From contig NZ_JAPAAF010000030.1 in NCBI RefSeq assembly GCF_025907915.1, positions 1 through 54,710 of the forward strand: a stretch of 54,710 nucleotides of DNA. Direction: 5' to 3'. The position numbers were made by a program, and so were the translations under genes. The DNA comes from Gaoshiqia sediminis. GTDB lineage: Bacteria > Bacteroidota > Bacteroidia > Bacteroidales > Prolixibacteraceae. Positions within the stretch are counted from its first letter, which is position 1. Every line of letters begins with the position of its first letter. Below the pieces are notes generated by a model. It did not search any database, was not told the DNA's origin, and saw only the letters and a program-made list of their open reading frames with translations. Below are positions 1-9,408 of this stretch, in pieces.

Positions 1-603
1 CGGTGGATGATGCTCTGGAAGCGTAATCACGATGCCAGTACCGTTTAACGCCATATTTGTTTCAATCCTTGTTTCGGTGGATGATGCTCTGGAAGACTCG
101 GAAGATATTAACAGATACAGCCTTGTAGTGTTTCAATCCTTGTTTCGGTGGATGATGCTCTGGAAGCAAACCTGATATCGAGCAAAAAGCAACACCTGAA
201 GCGTTTCAATCCTTGTTTCGGTGGATGATGCTCTGGAAGCACTTTCAAACGGTTGTGAGTTGGCTGAAAAAGGGGTTTCAATCCTTGTTTCGGTGGATGA
301 TGCTCTGGAAGTGTTTAGCCCCGGAATGAAACCGGGGCGTTAATATGTTTCAATCCTTGTTTCGGTGGATGATGCTCTGGAAGTCGTTTACGATGGAACC
401 GCAACGCCTGAGAACATATCGTTTCAATCCTTGTTTCGGTGGATGATGCTCTGGAAGAGGGAGACATGTTTAATCCTGTCAGGGGGTATAAGCGTTTCAA
501 TCCTTGTTTCGGTGGATGATGCTCTGGAAGGCTGTCTATCGGTTTGTCCTTCGTCTATCAGGAAATGTTTCAATCCTTGTTTCGGTGGATGATGCTCTGG
601 AAG
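1..603 (-). CRISPR. Type I-B CRISPR array, 9 repeats and 8 spacers in window, left end cut off
   Basis: The array holds eight complete 37-bp repeats, starting at 59, 130, 203, 275, 347, 421, 494 and 567, and one partial repeat at 1-21. Spacers are 34-37 bp. The repeats look identical. Read on the minus strand the repeat ends in ATTGAAAC, the usual 8-nt 5' handle of type I-B crRNAs. The array is therefore probably transcribed leftward, co-directionally with the cas genes, with the leader on its right and the newest spacer at 531-566. The array continues beyond base 1. Spacer 312-346 contains a strong palindrome and is discussed in the findings. Confidence 0.98.
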
Positions 604-798
604 CCGTACAGTTTTTCATTTGTCTGTTTTCCAGTGCTATAATGATTTATTTGCTTGTGTCCAATTTCATTTTTCAGTATGTCAAAGAACGCTGATATGT
701 GTGTTTTTGTATGCATTTCCGAAGGTGTAATTTATTGTTATTCTTTTAGTTATAGCTCGATTTCTCAACTTATTAAATAAATTGCCACCCGTGATTGC
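604..798 (-). promoter_or_regulatory. CRISPR leader
   Basis: This 195-bp A/T-rich stretch separates the last repeat from the cas4 stop codon and contains no plausible gene. Its position, on the side of the array that the minus-strand repeat polarity predicts to be upstream, makes it the leader. It should carry the array promoter and the sequence read by the Cas1-Cas2-Cas4 adaptation complex. The short + strand reading frames running from the array into it come from the repeats and are not genes. Placement is inferred from position and composition. Confidence 0.75.
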
Positions 799-1371
799 CT
801 ATTTGATGCAGATATTCCGGTAAGTACAGCCGACACAACGTTGCTTGTATTTGGTTGCTTTGGGAAAATAATTCTGTGTAATTATTTCGTTTACAGCTTG
901 GCATATGGAACGAACTTCGTTTTTTGCCGCGTCCGGAATTTCAACTTCGACCAATTTATTTGCAGAACGGGTATAGACCAAAAATCCTTTGGTTACTTTT
1001 TTCGCAAAATTATCTTCAATAAGAACCGCGTAGCATTCCAATTGAGTCCGATAGGTTTCATAAACCCGATCTTCAAATTTAGCAAATTTGTAGTCAAGCG
1101 GAGCCATTGTCCCATCATTTAGTAAAAGTACTTCATCAATTTTTCCGCGTAACAATTGGTTGGCTAAATATTGGTCTGCGTATTTTGCTTGTACGCCGAT
1201 TCGCTTTCTGAGGTAGTCCCGGTTTTGTTCGAGCTTTTGCTCATGTACACTTCTCCCTTTTTCAACTTTGAAGTGTCTTTCTTCATATTGAGGAATACTT
1301 AGAACATACTCGAAATACGTAAATCTCGGACAGTACAAGTATTCAATGATATGTGACGGAGTTATTGACAT
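799..1371 (-). CDS. cas4: CRISPR-associated exonuclease Cas4
   Basis: A 190-residue Cas4 of the RecB-like PD-(D/E)xK nuclease family, which trims prespacers and checks PAM orientation during adaptation. Visible features are the four iron-sulfur cysteines (C14, C179, C182, C188), H43, D79 in the GKIDE stretch, the D93-Y-K95 active-site motif and the downstream Q110/Y114 motif. Length is normal for the family. The start overlaps the cas2 stop by one base, so translation is probably coupled. It is the last cas gene before the leader. The order cas1-cas2-cas4 differs from the more common cas4-cas1-cas2. Confidence 0.96.
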   Translation of the reverse strand: MSITPSHIIEYLYCPRFTYFEYVLSIPQYEERHFKVEKGRSVHEQKLEQNRDYLRKRIGVQAKYADQYLANQLLRGKIDEVLLLNDGTMAPLDYKFAKFEDRVYETYRTQLECYAVLIEDNFAKKVTKGFLVYTRSANKLVEVEIPDAAKNEVRSICQAVNEIITQNYFPKATKYKQRCVGCTYRNICIK

Positions 1372-1661
1372 CAGAAAAACAGGGCTTTAACTTCATCGGT
1401 AATTAGTTTCTTGTCGAATGCCTGCCCCATGAGGGCAGTTTGCCGCAGTTCGTTTTTACTCATAGGGAAGATGTAAACAGAATCGGTTTCTTCGTCAATG
1501 AGTTCCTTTATTTCCAGCTCAAGGCTGTCTTTTTCGTTGTCTTCCATGCTGCCCAAGAACACCGATTTTTGTACCCGGTACAATCCCGACTTTTTACAAA
1601 TCTTGGAGATCTTTCCCCGTTGTCGGTTCTTTTTAATATCATATAAGACCCAGCAAATCAT
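1371..1661 (-). CDS. cas2: CRISPR-associated endoribonuclease/integration factor Cas2
   Basis: A 96-residue ferredoxin-fold Cas2, the structural core of the Cas1-Cas2 spacer integration complex. The N-terminal strand carries the typical Y-D-I motif with the conserved aspartate at D8, followed by a basic helix and the SGLYRVQKSVF segment typical of the family. The gene overlaps the cas1 stop by 4 bases and the cas4 start by 1 base, so cas1, cas2 and cas4 form a coupled adaptation cassette. Confidence 0.96.
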   Translation of the reverse strand: MICWVLYDIKKNRQRGKISKICKKSGLYRVQKSVFLGSMEDNEKDSLELEIKELIDEETDSVYIFPMSKNELRQTALMGQAFDKKLITDEVKALFF

Positions 1662-2650
1662 AGCTTGTTGATTAATTTGTTTGCAAACTGATGGGCATCC
1701 ATCTGCATGGCGTTCATGCGGGTTTGATTCCTTCCGTTATATTTTATTTTTTCTTCGTCGAGAAACTGCATGAGTGATTGCATCAACAGGTTTTTACCAT
1801 CGGCATTTAAACTGATGCCGTTGGTGATGTCGTCGGTGTGACTGTCGTTTACCTTTTTTGCAGAGAACAGTTTGAATACGACTTCGTCGGCATATATGCG
1901 GTAGGGTTCAATAAAGTCGAAGACCATACTTTTCATATTATAATCATCGCGGTGCATAAACCCAACATAGGGATCAAGTCCGGCGATGACCAGAACCTTT
2001 TCGACCCTGCTGTAAAGTACGCCGTAGGCATAATTGAGAAAAGCATTGAAGGCATCTTGCGCCGGTCGAAAACTCCGACCGCTGAACTGGTATCGCTCGT
2101 TTAGCAGAGAGCTTAAGGTTTGGAAGTAGATGCGCCCGGCAGTACCTTCCAGACCTCGAAGAGTGTCGTCGATAGTATCGATATTGCTTCCTTTCAGCTC
2201 ATTCATTTTTTGTTTGAGTGATGAAATCGAGTCAATTTTTTCCTGAATTTTGTCGGCTGTCGCCGGGCGATGGTTTTTCAGCCGTTTCAGTAATTCCACC
2301 TGGTTGTCGAGCTTTTTCGTTAGCCAGCTTTTAATCCAGAAAACACCCACCTCGTTCAGACTTGCTTCCAGCTGCTGTTTGCGAATTTTGGAGGTACTTC
2401 CAGGTTTACTATGCCAAAAACGGCCGACGGGTACACCATCGTATTCGAAAATAATGATGTCGATATTGTTCTTCATGGCGAGGATAACTGCATCGGTGCT
2501 GATTGCCGATCCTTTGCTCATTAAGATGGATGTGACCTTTTGACTGGCAAAATGATGTTTTTGTTTTTCCCCGTCTTTTGTGAGCGAAACCTCGAATAAC
2601 TCGTCTTTTACATGGACATAAGTACCATAGGTGTTAATAATTAGTTGCAT
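1658..2650 (-). CDS. cas1: CRISPR integrase Cas1 (type I-B)
   Basis: A 330-residue Cas1, the metal-dependent integrase that inserts new spacers at the leader-proximal repeat. The N-terminal beta domain (about 1-80) is followed by the helical catalytic domain. The metal-binding triad is visible as E168 (in LEGTAGR), H233 (in FMHRDD) and D245 (in VFDFIEP), with E248 nearby. Length and motifs match type I-B Cas1. It begins 10 bases after cas6 and overlaps cas2 by 4 bases. Confidence 0.97.
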   Translation of the reverse strand: MQLIINTYGTYVHVKDELFEVSLTKDGEKQKHHFASQKVTSILMSKGSAISTDAVILAMKNNIDIIIFEYDGVPVGRFWHSKPGSTSKIRKQQLEASLNEVGVFWIKSWLTKKLDNQVELLKRLKNHRPATADKIQEKIDSISSLKQKMNELKGSNIDTIDDTLRGLEGTAGRIYFQTLSSLLNERYQFSGRSFRPAQDAFNAFLNYAYGVLYSRVEKVLVIAGLDPYVGFMHRDDYNMKSMVFDFIEPYRIYADEVVFKLFSAKKVNDSHTDDITNGISLNADGKNLLMQSLMQFLDEEKIKYNGRNQTRMNAMQMDAHQFANKLINKL

Positions 2651-2660
2651 GCTTCAAACT

Positions 2661-3320
2661 TTATTCTATTAGATTGATCGTGCCAAAACCGCGGCTAACG
2701 GCTTTGCCAATTCCTGCCCAATCGGGTAAGAACGCATTACTGGTGAAACTCCCCGAAAAGGCAAGCATAGTCTGGTTCTTAAACAGAGTTTGTTTTTCTT
2801 CGAGCCGGGCAACAGCCATAATACGTTCGGTCGTCCGAAAACCGAGCCCTTTGTAAAAACTGAGGATGTTATTTTGAATTTGGCGATTCAGGAACTGTTT
2901 TTTGTCTTCGTCGCACAGCATACTGTACTTGTGAAAATTTTCCTGGTTCAGTGCCATCCATAGTGTTTTGAAAAAATAGTTGTAGAGTTGCTGGTTAACG
3001 CTCAACTCAATCTGCTTTTGTTGAATGTTTTTAGCCTGTACCGGGAAATGTTGTCCTTCAATGTTGAGTTCACATATTTTCAAGAAGAGCGAAACCAGTA
3101 GGTCGGCTCCTTCCTGAAATCCAACCAATGCCGGGATTCTATCGACTACTTTGTATTGTACCAAGGGGTAGGCGTAGCGTGAACTTCCGTCGGCATAATG
3201 GTTATGTAACAACGGCGAATGTTCTTTAAACAGGTTGCCAAAATAACCCCGTAGCTTGTGTGCATCGCGGGTCTGAAGTTGAATATCCGGAAATTGTATG
3301 GTGGTTTGTGTGATTTGCAT
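2661..3320 (-). CDS. cas6: CRISPR pre-crRNA endoribonuclease Cas6
   Basis: A 219-residue Cas6-family protein expected to cut the pre-crRNA within each repeat, leaving the ATTGAAAC handle. The evidence is the C-terminal glycine-rich loop (GIGKAVSRGFGTI, about 204-216), typical of RAMP/Cas6 folds, the length and the position inside the cas operon. A histidine-containing N-terminal segment (LLHNHYADG, about 37-45) may contribute to catalysis, but I cannot assign the catalytic histidine. It sits between cas3 and cas1, with only 2 bases to the cas3 stop. In many I-B operons cas6 is the first gene instead. Confidence 0.85.
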   Translation of the reverse strand: MQITQTTIQFPDIQLQTRDAHKLRGYFGNLFKEHSPLLHNHYADGSSRYAYPLVQYKVVDRIPALVGFQEGADLLVSLFLKICELNIEGQHFPVQAKNIQQKQIELSVNQQLYNYFFKTLWMALNQENFHKYSMLCDEDKKQFLNRQIQNNILSFYKGLGFRTTERIMAVARLEEKQTLFKNQTMLAFSGSFTSNAFLPDWAGIGKAVSRGFGTINLIE

Positions 3321-3322
3321 GG

Positions 3323-5734
3323 TTAAATAGATACAAGTTGTTTATTTGTATTATACCCTGTATTTAAAGTTGAATCAGTGGCAGAATAAGAGTAGAAGAG
3401 TGATTGCTGTTCCAAGTTTGATAAATAAAAACCGAATAACTGTTCTGAATCAAAATTGATCTTTGTTTCTCCATATGGTACAGGGACATTAATGACATAG
3501 TCATAGAACGTTGATTTGAATGCCGAAAACCGAGCTTTCAATTCCCAAGGAGTCAATCCTTCCGCTCTATATAGCGAGACATATTGTTCCCAAACAGCCT
3601 TGGCCTCTTCATTCAATTGAATAAATACGGAATCGGACTTTCGCTCCTCGATTAAACTCAAGCCAATTTCAGCAAACCGCAGACCTAATATCGCATCCAA
3701 TAAAGTGGATGAGGTTTCATCGGACTGTTTCCTGACCTCCTCGAAATAACACTCTATCAGTTTTAAATAGTTCGATTCTTCAATGTCGTTGAAATCCTTC
3801 AAAACATTTTTAGTTTTCAGGATTAAGTCTGAACCATAAATCCGACTGGTGGTTCTTTGATGTTCCCCATCAATTTCGAAAAGGAAAATGTCTGAGATTG
3901 TTTTCTTTTCGTTGTAACGGTTCGCCCGGCCTGCCGACTGGATGATGGAATCGATGGGCGACAGTTGCCTGAAGATGGTATCGACTGAAATATCCACTCC
4001 TGCTTCAATCAATTGGGTCGATATAATCAGCTTGCGGTTTCCGTTCTTCTTTCTAATTTTTCGGATAATCTCCTTCCGTTCATAAGGGGTGATCAAGGTG
4101 GAAAGGAAATAGTAATCGGTATCGTCCAGATCAAGGTTGACCAATTGTTCAAAGCAAGTCCGCGCTGCTTTCTTCGTATTCATAATGACCAAGACATCCT
4201 TCTCCGGTTCCTCGCAAACGTAATTTGAGACAGACTCAACAAATGAATCAAACGAAACCGCTTCCGCATGATAATGTAACCTTGTGCGGTTGAACACTTT
4301 GAAATACTTTTGATAATTGGGTACCAGTTCGGTAATATTTTCTCCGGGGGTAAAAATCAAGGGTTGTGTGGCCGAGATCAGTACAAAGTACATGTTCAGC
4401 GATTCACCCAGCGAAAGGAACGATTTTCGGATAGTTTCCCACAATTCATAAGGAATGGTTTGTATTTCGTCGAGCAGCACCACCGCATTCCTCAGGTGGG
4501 CAAGTTTCATTAGTTTGGTTTTGTCCATCGAAAGAATGGTTTCCAGAAATTGCACAAACGTCGTAACAATGGTTTCCGACTGCCATGTTTCAATCAGAAA
4601 CTGGCTTTTATCGAAGTCGTAAACCTTTTCCGAACCATCCTTATAATTTGGTTCCGCAAGATGATGATGTTTTAGCAGCACATCGCTCGAATCAGTTCCC
4701 AGCACCTGGCGATAAACATCAAAGTTCTGATCGATGATGGAGGTAAAAGGAATGTTGATGACAATTTTGGCATCGGCATTACCGCTTAGCTCCCTGAGCT
4801 TATCGGCCACCGCATATGCCGTAAGGGTTTTGCCCAATCCGGTTGGCAGAGTAATGGAATAAAGGTGCTGTTCTGGTTTGAATACCTTTTCCAGATGCTC
4901 CAGTGTATTGAAATAGGCTTCATTTTTCAGCCTGTCAATTTCTGTTTGTGCTATGTTGAACCCTTTCTTCTCCCTGAATTGGCCCAAGCGCTTGGTTATA
5001 TTGGTTTGCTTCTGGTCGAAACGGGTTTCATCAAGGATGACATCGTTTTTATCGGCAAACATCAAGGCCGAATAGATCACCTGAAAAAGATTGAACAATG
5101 TGATGCGCGAAGGTTCGTCGAACTTGGGATAACGAAACTTAAACGACATGATTTTGAAATCTTTCATTTCTTGCTGGAAAGTATTGCCCTGCCAGTATGC
5201 GGTAAACTCCTTCCATGATGTTTTAACCTTACAATTGACAAGTAACTCTGAAATGATCAATTCAATGGATTCATTATCGATGCTTCTGATCTGTTCTGAA
5301 AAGTTCTCAAGATCATCGTTTGAGAAAGATAGTTCCTTTTCCAGGTTCTCGATGTTCCCATGATGCCGCTTTACGGCAATTAACACCAATGTAGGAATCA
5401 ATTCTGAAAGAAGTTTATCGCTAAACTGTTGTTTACAATACCGGCTTGCCACGAACCATGTAAAGATCGACGACAGTTGTGCGTGGTTCTTTAAATGACT
5501 GTGTACCCCTTCCGGCTCTCTGATGTACGCTTGAAAATAACTGGTAGCCTTGGCTAAATCATGGAACGCACCAGCAATCCATACCAGGTCGGTAAGTTGC
5601 TGTTGGGTTATCCCTGCTCCATTAGCCAGCACGAAGCGATAGCCTTTATCGCTCACTAAGCAAGTGGCGATGGTAGCCACCTCGCGGAGATGGTCGATTA
5701 GGTATTTATCGGGATGCGAGCGTAGTTCTGTCAT
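3323..5734 (-). CDS. cas3: CRISPR-associated helicase/nuclease Cas3 (HD plus SF2)
   Basis: An 803-residue Cas3 that is recruited by Cascade to unwind and degrade target DNA. An N-terminal HD nuclease domain shows H58-D59 with K62, H124-H125 and D228. The SF2 helicase follows: motif I LPTGLGKT (296-303), motif II DEIQ (422-425), motif III SAT (454-456) and motif VI QSAGRANR (599-606). All catalytic motifs look intact, so interference should be functional. A 68-bp gap separates it from cas5, the largest gap among the cas genes. Confidence 0.97.
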   Translation of the reverse strand: MTELRSHPDKYLIDHLREVATIATCLVSDKGYRFVLANGAGITQQQLTDLVWIAGAFHDLAKATSYFQAYIREPEGVHSHLKNHAQLSSIFTWFVASRYCKQQFSDKLLSELIPTLVLIAVKRHHGNIENLEKELSFSNDDLENFSEQIRSIDNESIELIISELLVNCKVKTSWKEFTAYWQGNTFQQEMKDFKIMSFKFRYPKFDEPSRITLFNLFQVIYSALMFADKNDVILDETRFDQKQTNITKRLGQFREKKGFNIAQTEIDRLKNEAYFNTLEHLEKVFKPEQHLYSITLPTGLGKTLTAYAVADKLRELSGNADAKIVINIPFTSIIDQNFDVYRQVLGTDSSDVLLKHHHLAEPNYKDGSEKVYDFDKSQFLIETWQSETIVTTFVQFLETILSMDKTKLMKLAHLRNAVVLLDEIQTIPYELWETIRKSFLSLGESLNMYFVLISATQPLIFTPGENITELVPNYQKYFKVFNRTRLHYHAEAVSFDSFVESVSNYVCEEPEKDVLVIMNTKKAARTCFEQLVNLDLDDTDYYFLSTLITPYERKEIIRKIRKKNGNRKLIISTQLIEAGVDISVDTIFRQLSPIDSIIQSAGRANRYNEKKTISDIFLFEIDGEHQRTTSRIYGSDLILKTKNVLKDFNDIEESNYLKLIECYFEEVRKQSDETSSTLLDAILGLRFAEIGLSLIEERKSDSVFIQLNEEAKAVWEQYVSLYRAEGLTPWELKARFSAFKSTFYDYVINVPVPYGETKINFDSEQLFGFYLSNLEQQSLFYSYSATDSTLNTGYNTNKQLVSI

Positions 5735-5802
5735 AGCATTTGGTCTCTAATCTGGGGACCATCCCCCTGTGAAATGTGTATCCAATATGACGTATACATT
5801 CA

Positions 5803-6558
5803 TTATAGGAACAGTATATTTCCAACTCCCTTAACCGCGTGGTAATCGGGTACTCGCACACGCAGCGGATTCCCGTTCTTTTCGATTAGTACCTCGGAGT
5901 ATTCGAGTACCTCGCGGTCGCGGTTCATCTCAATAGGCATGTTATTGGCCGAATAGAAGTATTCCCGTTGAAACTCCACAGGAGGTTCACCTTGCAGTTT
6001 CGACATGTTCACTGCCGTAATAATTTCGGCAAACTCACCATTAGAGGAAACATTATTTGCCGTAGCCCGCTGCACAAAATCGACCTGAGCAGTAAATTGT
6101 GCTAGTCCTAAATACGGTGTAAAATGGTGTCGTTTGTTGGCAATCCGTTCCGAAAGTTCTTCAAACTTCAGTTTATCGGCCATGCTCAGGTAAATGCGAT
6201 AATGGACATCCTTTACCAGCTCAAACTCAATCTGCGTGCGACCGGCTCGGGTCAGGTCGTAAAACGAAGTCTTGGTATTGATAAGGTTAAACCCAATGTT
6301 CTCTTTCTTCACTGGGCGCATAATCTGTATCGTCATATCGGCCCGCTCTTTCGAGAAGAACTCCTGCACTGGCTCTGCTCCTTCGGGATACACTCCGTCG
6401 CGTATTTCCCGTTCCATACCCAGTATGGCCCCCAGTATCCCGGCAATGGCCGTGCGGGTAGGTATGGAGTAAGTTAGCGGCGAGGTGGTGGTATTGTACT
6501 TTCGGAAGTGCCCGTATTCGCCCCTGATGTCGAAAATGAGCAATTCCTTATAGTTCAT
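5803..6558 (-). CDS. cas5b: Type I-B Cascade subunit Cas5
   Basis: A 251-residue Cas5 (Cas5h-like) that caps the 5' handle of the crRNA in Cascade. The N-terminus has the RAMP pattern of this family: a first strand, then GEYGHFRKYNTTTSPLTY and a following helix SIPTRTAIAGILGAILG (about 14-47). It overlaps the end of cas7 by 11 bases, as is common for the cas7-cas5 pair. There is no sign of damage. Confidence 0.92.
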   Translation of the reverse strand: MNYKELLIFDIRGEYGHFRKYNTTTSPLTYSIPTRTAIAGILGAILGMEREIRDGVYPEGAEPVQEFFSKERADMTIQIMRPVKKENIGFNLINTKTSFYDLTRAGRTQIEFELVKDVHYRIYLSMADKLKFEELSERIANKRHHFTPYLGLAQFTAQVDFVQRATANNVSSNGEFAEIITAVNMSKLQGEPPVEFQREYFYSANNMPIEMNRDREVLEYSEVLIEKNGNPLRVRVPDYHAVKGVGNILFL

Positions 6559-7462
6559 TTTTGCTGATGTTGGTTATGATTTGACCTTTATTGATCATTG
6601 TCAGCCGAGAATCGGTTTTCAAACTGAGGGCGGCAATCTTTTCCTTATTTGCTTTCAGCACCTCGACCAATTCAGTTACATCCAGTCTGAAATCGTTGGT
6701 GCTGCGGATTTGCATTTCGTTCTTTTCGCCACAGTCCAGTTTTAGCCGCTGACGCAGGTTACCAATGTAGAAAGGTTCATTGTAGTCTATGGTCAATAAG
6801 AATAAGGGTGCTTGACCAAACTTTGAACGTGAAATCAGGTTTTTGGTACCTTCCCAAATTCCTTCGATCAACAATGCTTTGTCGTCTTCGTTCATGGTTG
6901 AATATTGCGCCGATTTCTCATTGATTACCCCGTTGAAGCCAATCACTGCATAGGGGATTTTGTATTCGGTACGGAAAGTTGCCTGATTCTTTTTATCTCC
7001 CGATGAAAATGCTCCTGTTCCCTGTTCTTCAATAATCTCGGTCTTGTTGATCGATTTTCCCATTTGGAACTGAACCGGGCCAATTTTGGTAATCGAATCG
7101 TTTGAAAGAGGGATTACCCCGCCAAACACACGGATGTCGATACATTTATTGAGGATCATAGCGGCTTGTTCCTGAAAGTCTTTGGCACGGCGTTTCCCGT
7201 CCTTGATATACTCTTTGTCGCCTTCTGCGTATGTCGTTTCGCGAACAAAAATATCCTGATTCTCGCCCTGTCCGTTAAAGCCCTTGTACTCGTACCAATA
7301 GTCGCGGATGGTACGTTTCAGGCGTACATCCGACACCAGAATGGAGCTGCTCTCGGTGTCGAAACGCGGACGATTCTCGTTCAGAGGGTCACCGTTCGGA
7401 TTGGCATTCTCAATATCATATAGGAACAAAAGTTCGCTGCGATTGCTGATTATTTCACTCAT
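6548..7462 (-). CDS. cas7b: Type I-B Cascade backbone subunit Cas7 (Csh2-like)
   Basis: A 304-residue Cas7 of the Csh2-like group, the repeated backbone subunit that coats the crRNA. The N-terminal signature FLYDIENANPNGDP (about 14-27), followed by VSDVRLKRTIRDY, is characteristic. A segment around SRSKFGQAPLFLL matches the family's C-terminal part. It lies 23 bases downstream of cas8 and overlaps cas5. Together with Cas8 and Cas5 it defines the effector as subtype I-B. Confidence 0.95.
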   Translation of the reverse strand: MSEIISNRSELLFLYDIENANPNGDPLNENRPRFDTESSSILVSDVRLKRTIRDYWYEYKGFNGQGENQDIFVRETTYAEGDKEYIKDGKRRAKDFQEQAAMILNKCIDIRVFGGVIPLSNDSITKIGPVQFQMGKSINKTEIIEEQGTGAFSSGDKKNQATFRTEYKIPYAVIGFNGVINEKSAQYSTMNEDDKALLIEGIWEGTKNLISRSKFGQAPLFLLTIDYNEPFYIGNLRQRLKLDCGEKNEMQIRSTNDFRLDVTELVEVLKANKEKIAALSLKTDSRLTMINKGQIITNISKNEL

Positions 7463-7485
7463 TGTTTTATGTGTTTAAAAGATTA

Positions 7486-9357
7486 TTATTCTGCTACTTG
7501 ACTATTGTTTTCTTTTTCATTCTTGAACTTGCGCCCCATTTCTAGGCCCGCCACAAAGTAGAACGATAGCTCGTTGTTGCTCAACGAGACCAGTTCTTGC
7601 TTTTTAGTTACAAAATAGTGGCTGATCACTTCGCGCAAATCGCCATAGATGTAGAAATTCTTCTGGTATTTCTGGATTTTGTCCAATGCCTCGGTATAAA
7701 CTTGCATCAGTAGTTCCGGATTTAGCTTGTACCCGCGCAGTTTGTTTTCGAACGGGGTATTGCTGAGATTGGCATGTTGAATGTCGAAAAGGAAACGCAC
7801 CATTACCCCAACGGCAAATATCCCTACTTTGATATCGCTGTCGAGGAAACTTTCGTTCACCTTTACAAACTGGTTGAATCCATCGAGGTTAAACCGGCTT
7901 GTTTTCTTTTCAGTAACGATTGTATCCATATACTTATAGTTTTTATTGTTTTCGATAATTCTTAGTTCCAGTAAATAATTAATGAGCATTATGGCCTTCA
8001 AAATCGTCCATCCTGCCGGTTCTGTCCATTTGTCCTGTGAGTGCGATTCGTTGTAGTTTTTCCGAATAACACCAATAATCCGTTCAAATAAAAAGGCTTT
8101 TGAAATAGATTTGCCAACAAAGATACGTTGAACAATATCGAGAAATTTGTCGCCAAAGAAATCGCTCACAATCCCAAATGAAAATTTCAAATCCTGCTCA
8201 ACTTTCTTAATAACAATGGCATTTTTAAACAGCAGGTTGCGATTAACCATTTCGGGCACTTCGACAAACAGTTTGTTAAATCTTGATGGGAGCACCTCTT
8301 CCAGCATCATCTCAATGCTGATGGCTTCGGTTTTTTTGTCCTCTGAATAGAACAGCATATCGAGGTAGAAATAGTTCTCCTGCCGGGCAATAATCTTCTG
8401 TACATATTCTTCTGCATCCGACCGTTCCTCTTTTGATGTCTTCTTTTCGCGGGCAGTGGCAAAGGCTTCTTTCAGCAATTCTACAATCATCTCCAGTTCG
8501 TTATGGCTGCTGCGGATAATGGGGTGCGGTACAAACAAAAACTCGTGACCATAGAAATAACCGGTCAGGTGCTGTTTAATGTACTTTTTGCCATACTCCA
8601 ACGCAAGTGCCTCCTTCGACGAAACCGGATAGTTGCGCCAAAATTTTTCCTTGTTGAAAAAGCCGCTGATAAAACCGGGCTTGTCGGGGCTTGAATATTT
8701 AAATGGGGCGGCAAACCCGTAAATGTCTTCAGCAACGGCGCTGGTCACTGAACAAACTGAGTTGTTGGTTCGAGACTGGGTACCGTTGTGGTCGTATTTC
8801 TTCTCCGAACCCGAATCAAGCAGGATGTTATGTACCAACTCAAAATTGTTCAGGTACAACGCCCGTTCGTTATGTATCCGCAGCGAAATACCTGTAGTCG
8901 TTTGCTCCTCTTTAGACGCGCTGCTGAAATAGCCTTCAACATCCGAACTAATTATTGATTCATTTCTGAGAAATTCTGATTCGATAAGTTTGAACAGTTG
9001 GGCGTCGGGATGTTTCGGAGAGGTGAGTTTCTTAAGCTGCGCCTCTTTAATGTTTTGCAACTTCTTATCTGCAGGATTGCTGAGCTTGGTGGTAAGGGTT
9101 ACATCGCCCCCACGGGCGCTTCCTTTTCGGTAGGCATATTTCCGGTAACTGGTTGAATCTTTTTTCACCTTTTCAATATCGATTCCCTTGTAGGCGCAGG
9201 TCAACTCACCGTTGTCGCTGGCAATTTCGAATACCAACAGCAACATTTGATAATCTTTGCCCGGAAACATGTTTTCGATGTAGAGGTCAACCGGGTCGAG
9301 GCCGCGGTTTTGCTCCAATTGCCAGTGGCCTATTTGTGCGATGGCTTTATCCTGCAT
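7486..9357 (-). CDS. cas8b: Type I-B Cascade large subunit Cas8b (TM1802/Csh1-like)
   Basis: A 623-residue large subunit expected to recognise the PAM and help recruit Cas3. Cas8 proteins diverge fast, so the call rests on gene order (directly upstream of cas7-cas5-cas3), length and N-terminal features typical of the TM1802/Csh1 family, such as a start of the type AIAQIGHWQLEQ. A GYFYGHEFLFVPHP segment lies near residue 265. No zinc-finger cysteine set stands out. It is 51 bases downstream of the WYL gene, so the two may be cotranscribed. Confidence 0.88.
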   Translation of the reverse strand: MQDKAIAQIGHWQLEQNRGLDPVDLYIENMFPGKDYQMLLLVFEIASDNGELTCAYKGIDIEKVKKDSTSYRKYAYRKGSARGGDVTLTTKLSNPADKKLQNIKEAQLKKLTSPKHPDAQLFKLIESEFLRNESIISSDVEGYFSSASKEEQTTTGISLRIHNERALYLNNFELVHNILLDSGSEKKYDHNGTQSRTNNSVCSVTSAVAEDIYGFAAPFKYSSPDKPGFISGFFNKEKFWRNYPVSSKEALALEYGKKYIKQHLTGYFYGHEFLFVPHPIIRSSHNELEMIVELLKEAFATAREKKTSKEERSDAEEYVQKIIARQENYFYLDMLFYSEDKKTEAISIEMMLEEVLPSRFNKLFVEVPEMVNRNLLFKNAIVIKKVEQDLKFSFGIVSDFFGDKFLDIVQRIFVGKSISKAFLFERIIGVIRKNYNESHSQDKWTEPAGWTILKAIMLINYLLELRIIENNKNYKYMDTIVTEKKTSRFNLDGFNQFVKVNESFLDSDIKVGIFAVGVMVRFLFDIQHANLSNTPFENKLRGYKLNPELLMQVYTEALDKIQKYQKNFYIYGDLREVISHYFVTKKQELVSLSNNELSFYFVAGLEMGRKFKNEKENNSQVAE

Positions 9358-9408
9358 ATTATTTAGTTTTGGTCAAATTTCGTATTCGTAACTCCAGACT
9401 TCGTGGAG

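Noticed and set aside
365-695. Open frames inside the CRISPR array on both strands
   Set aside because: They arise from translation of the repeat and have no protein-like composition.
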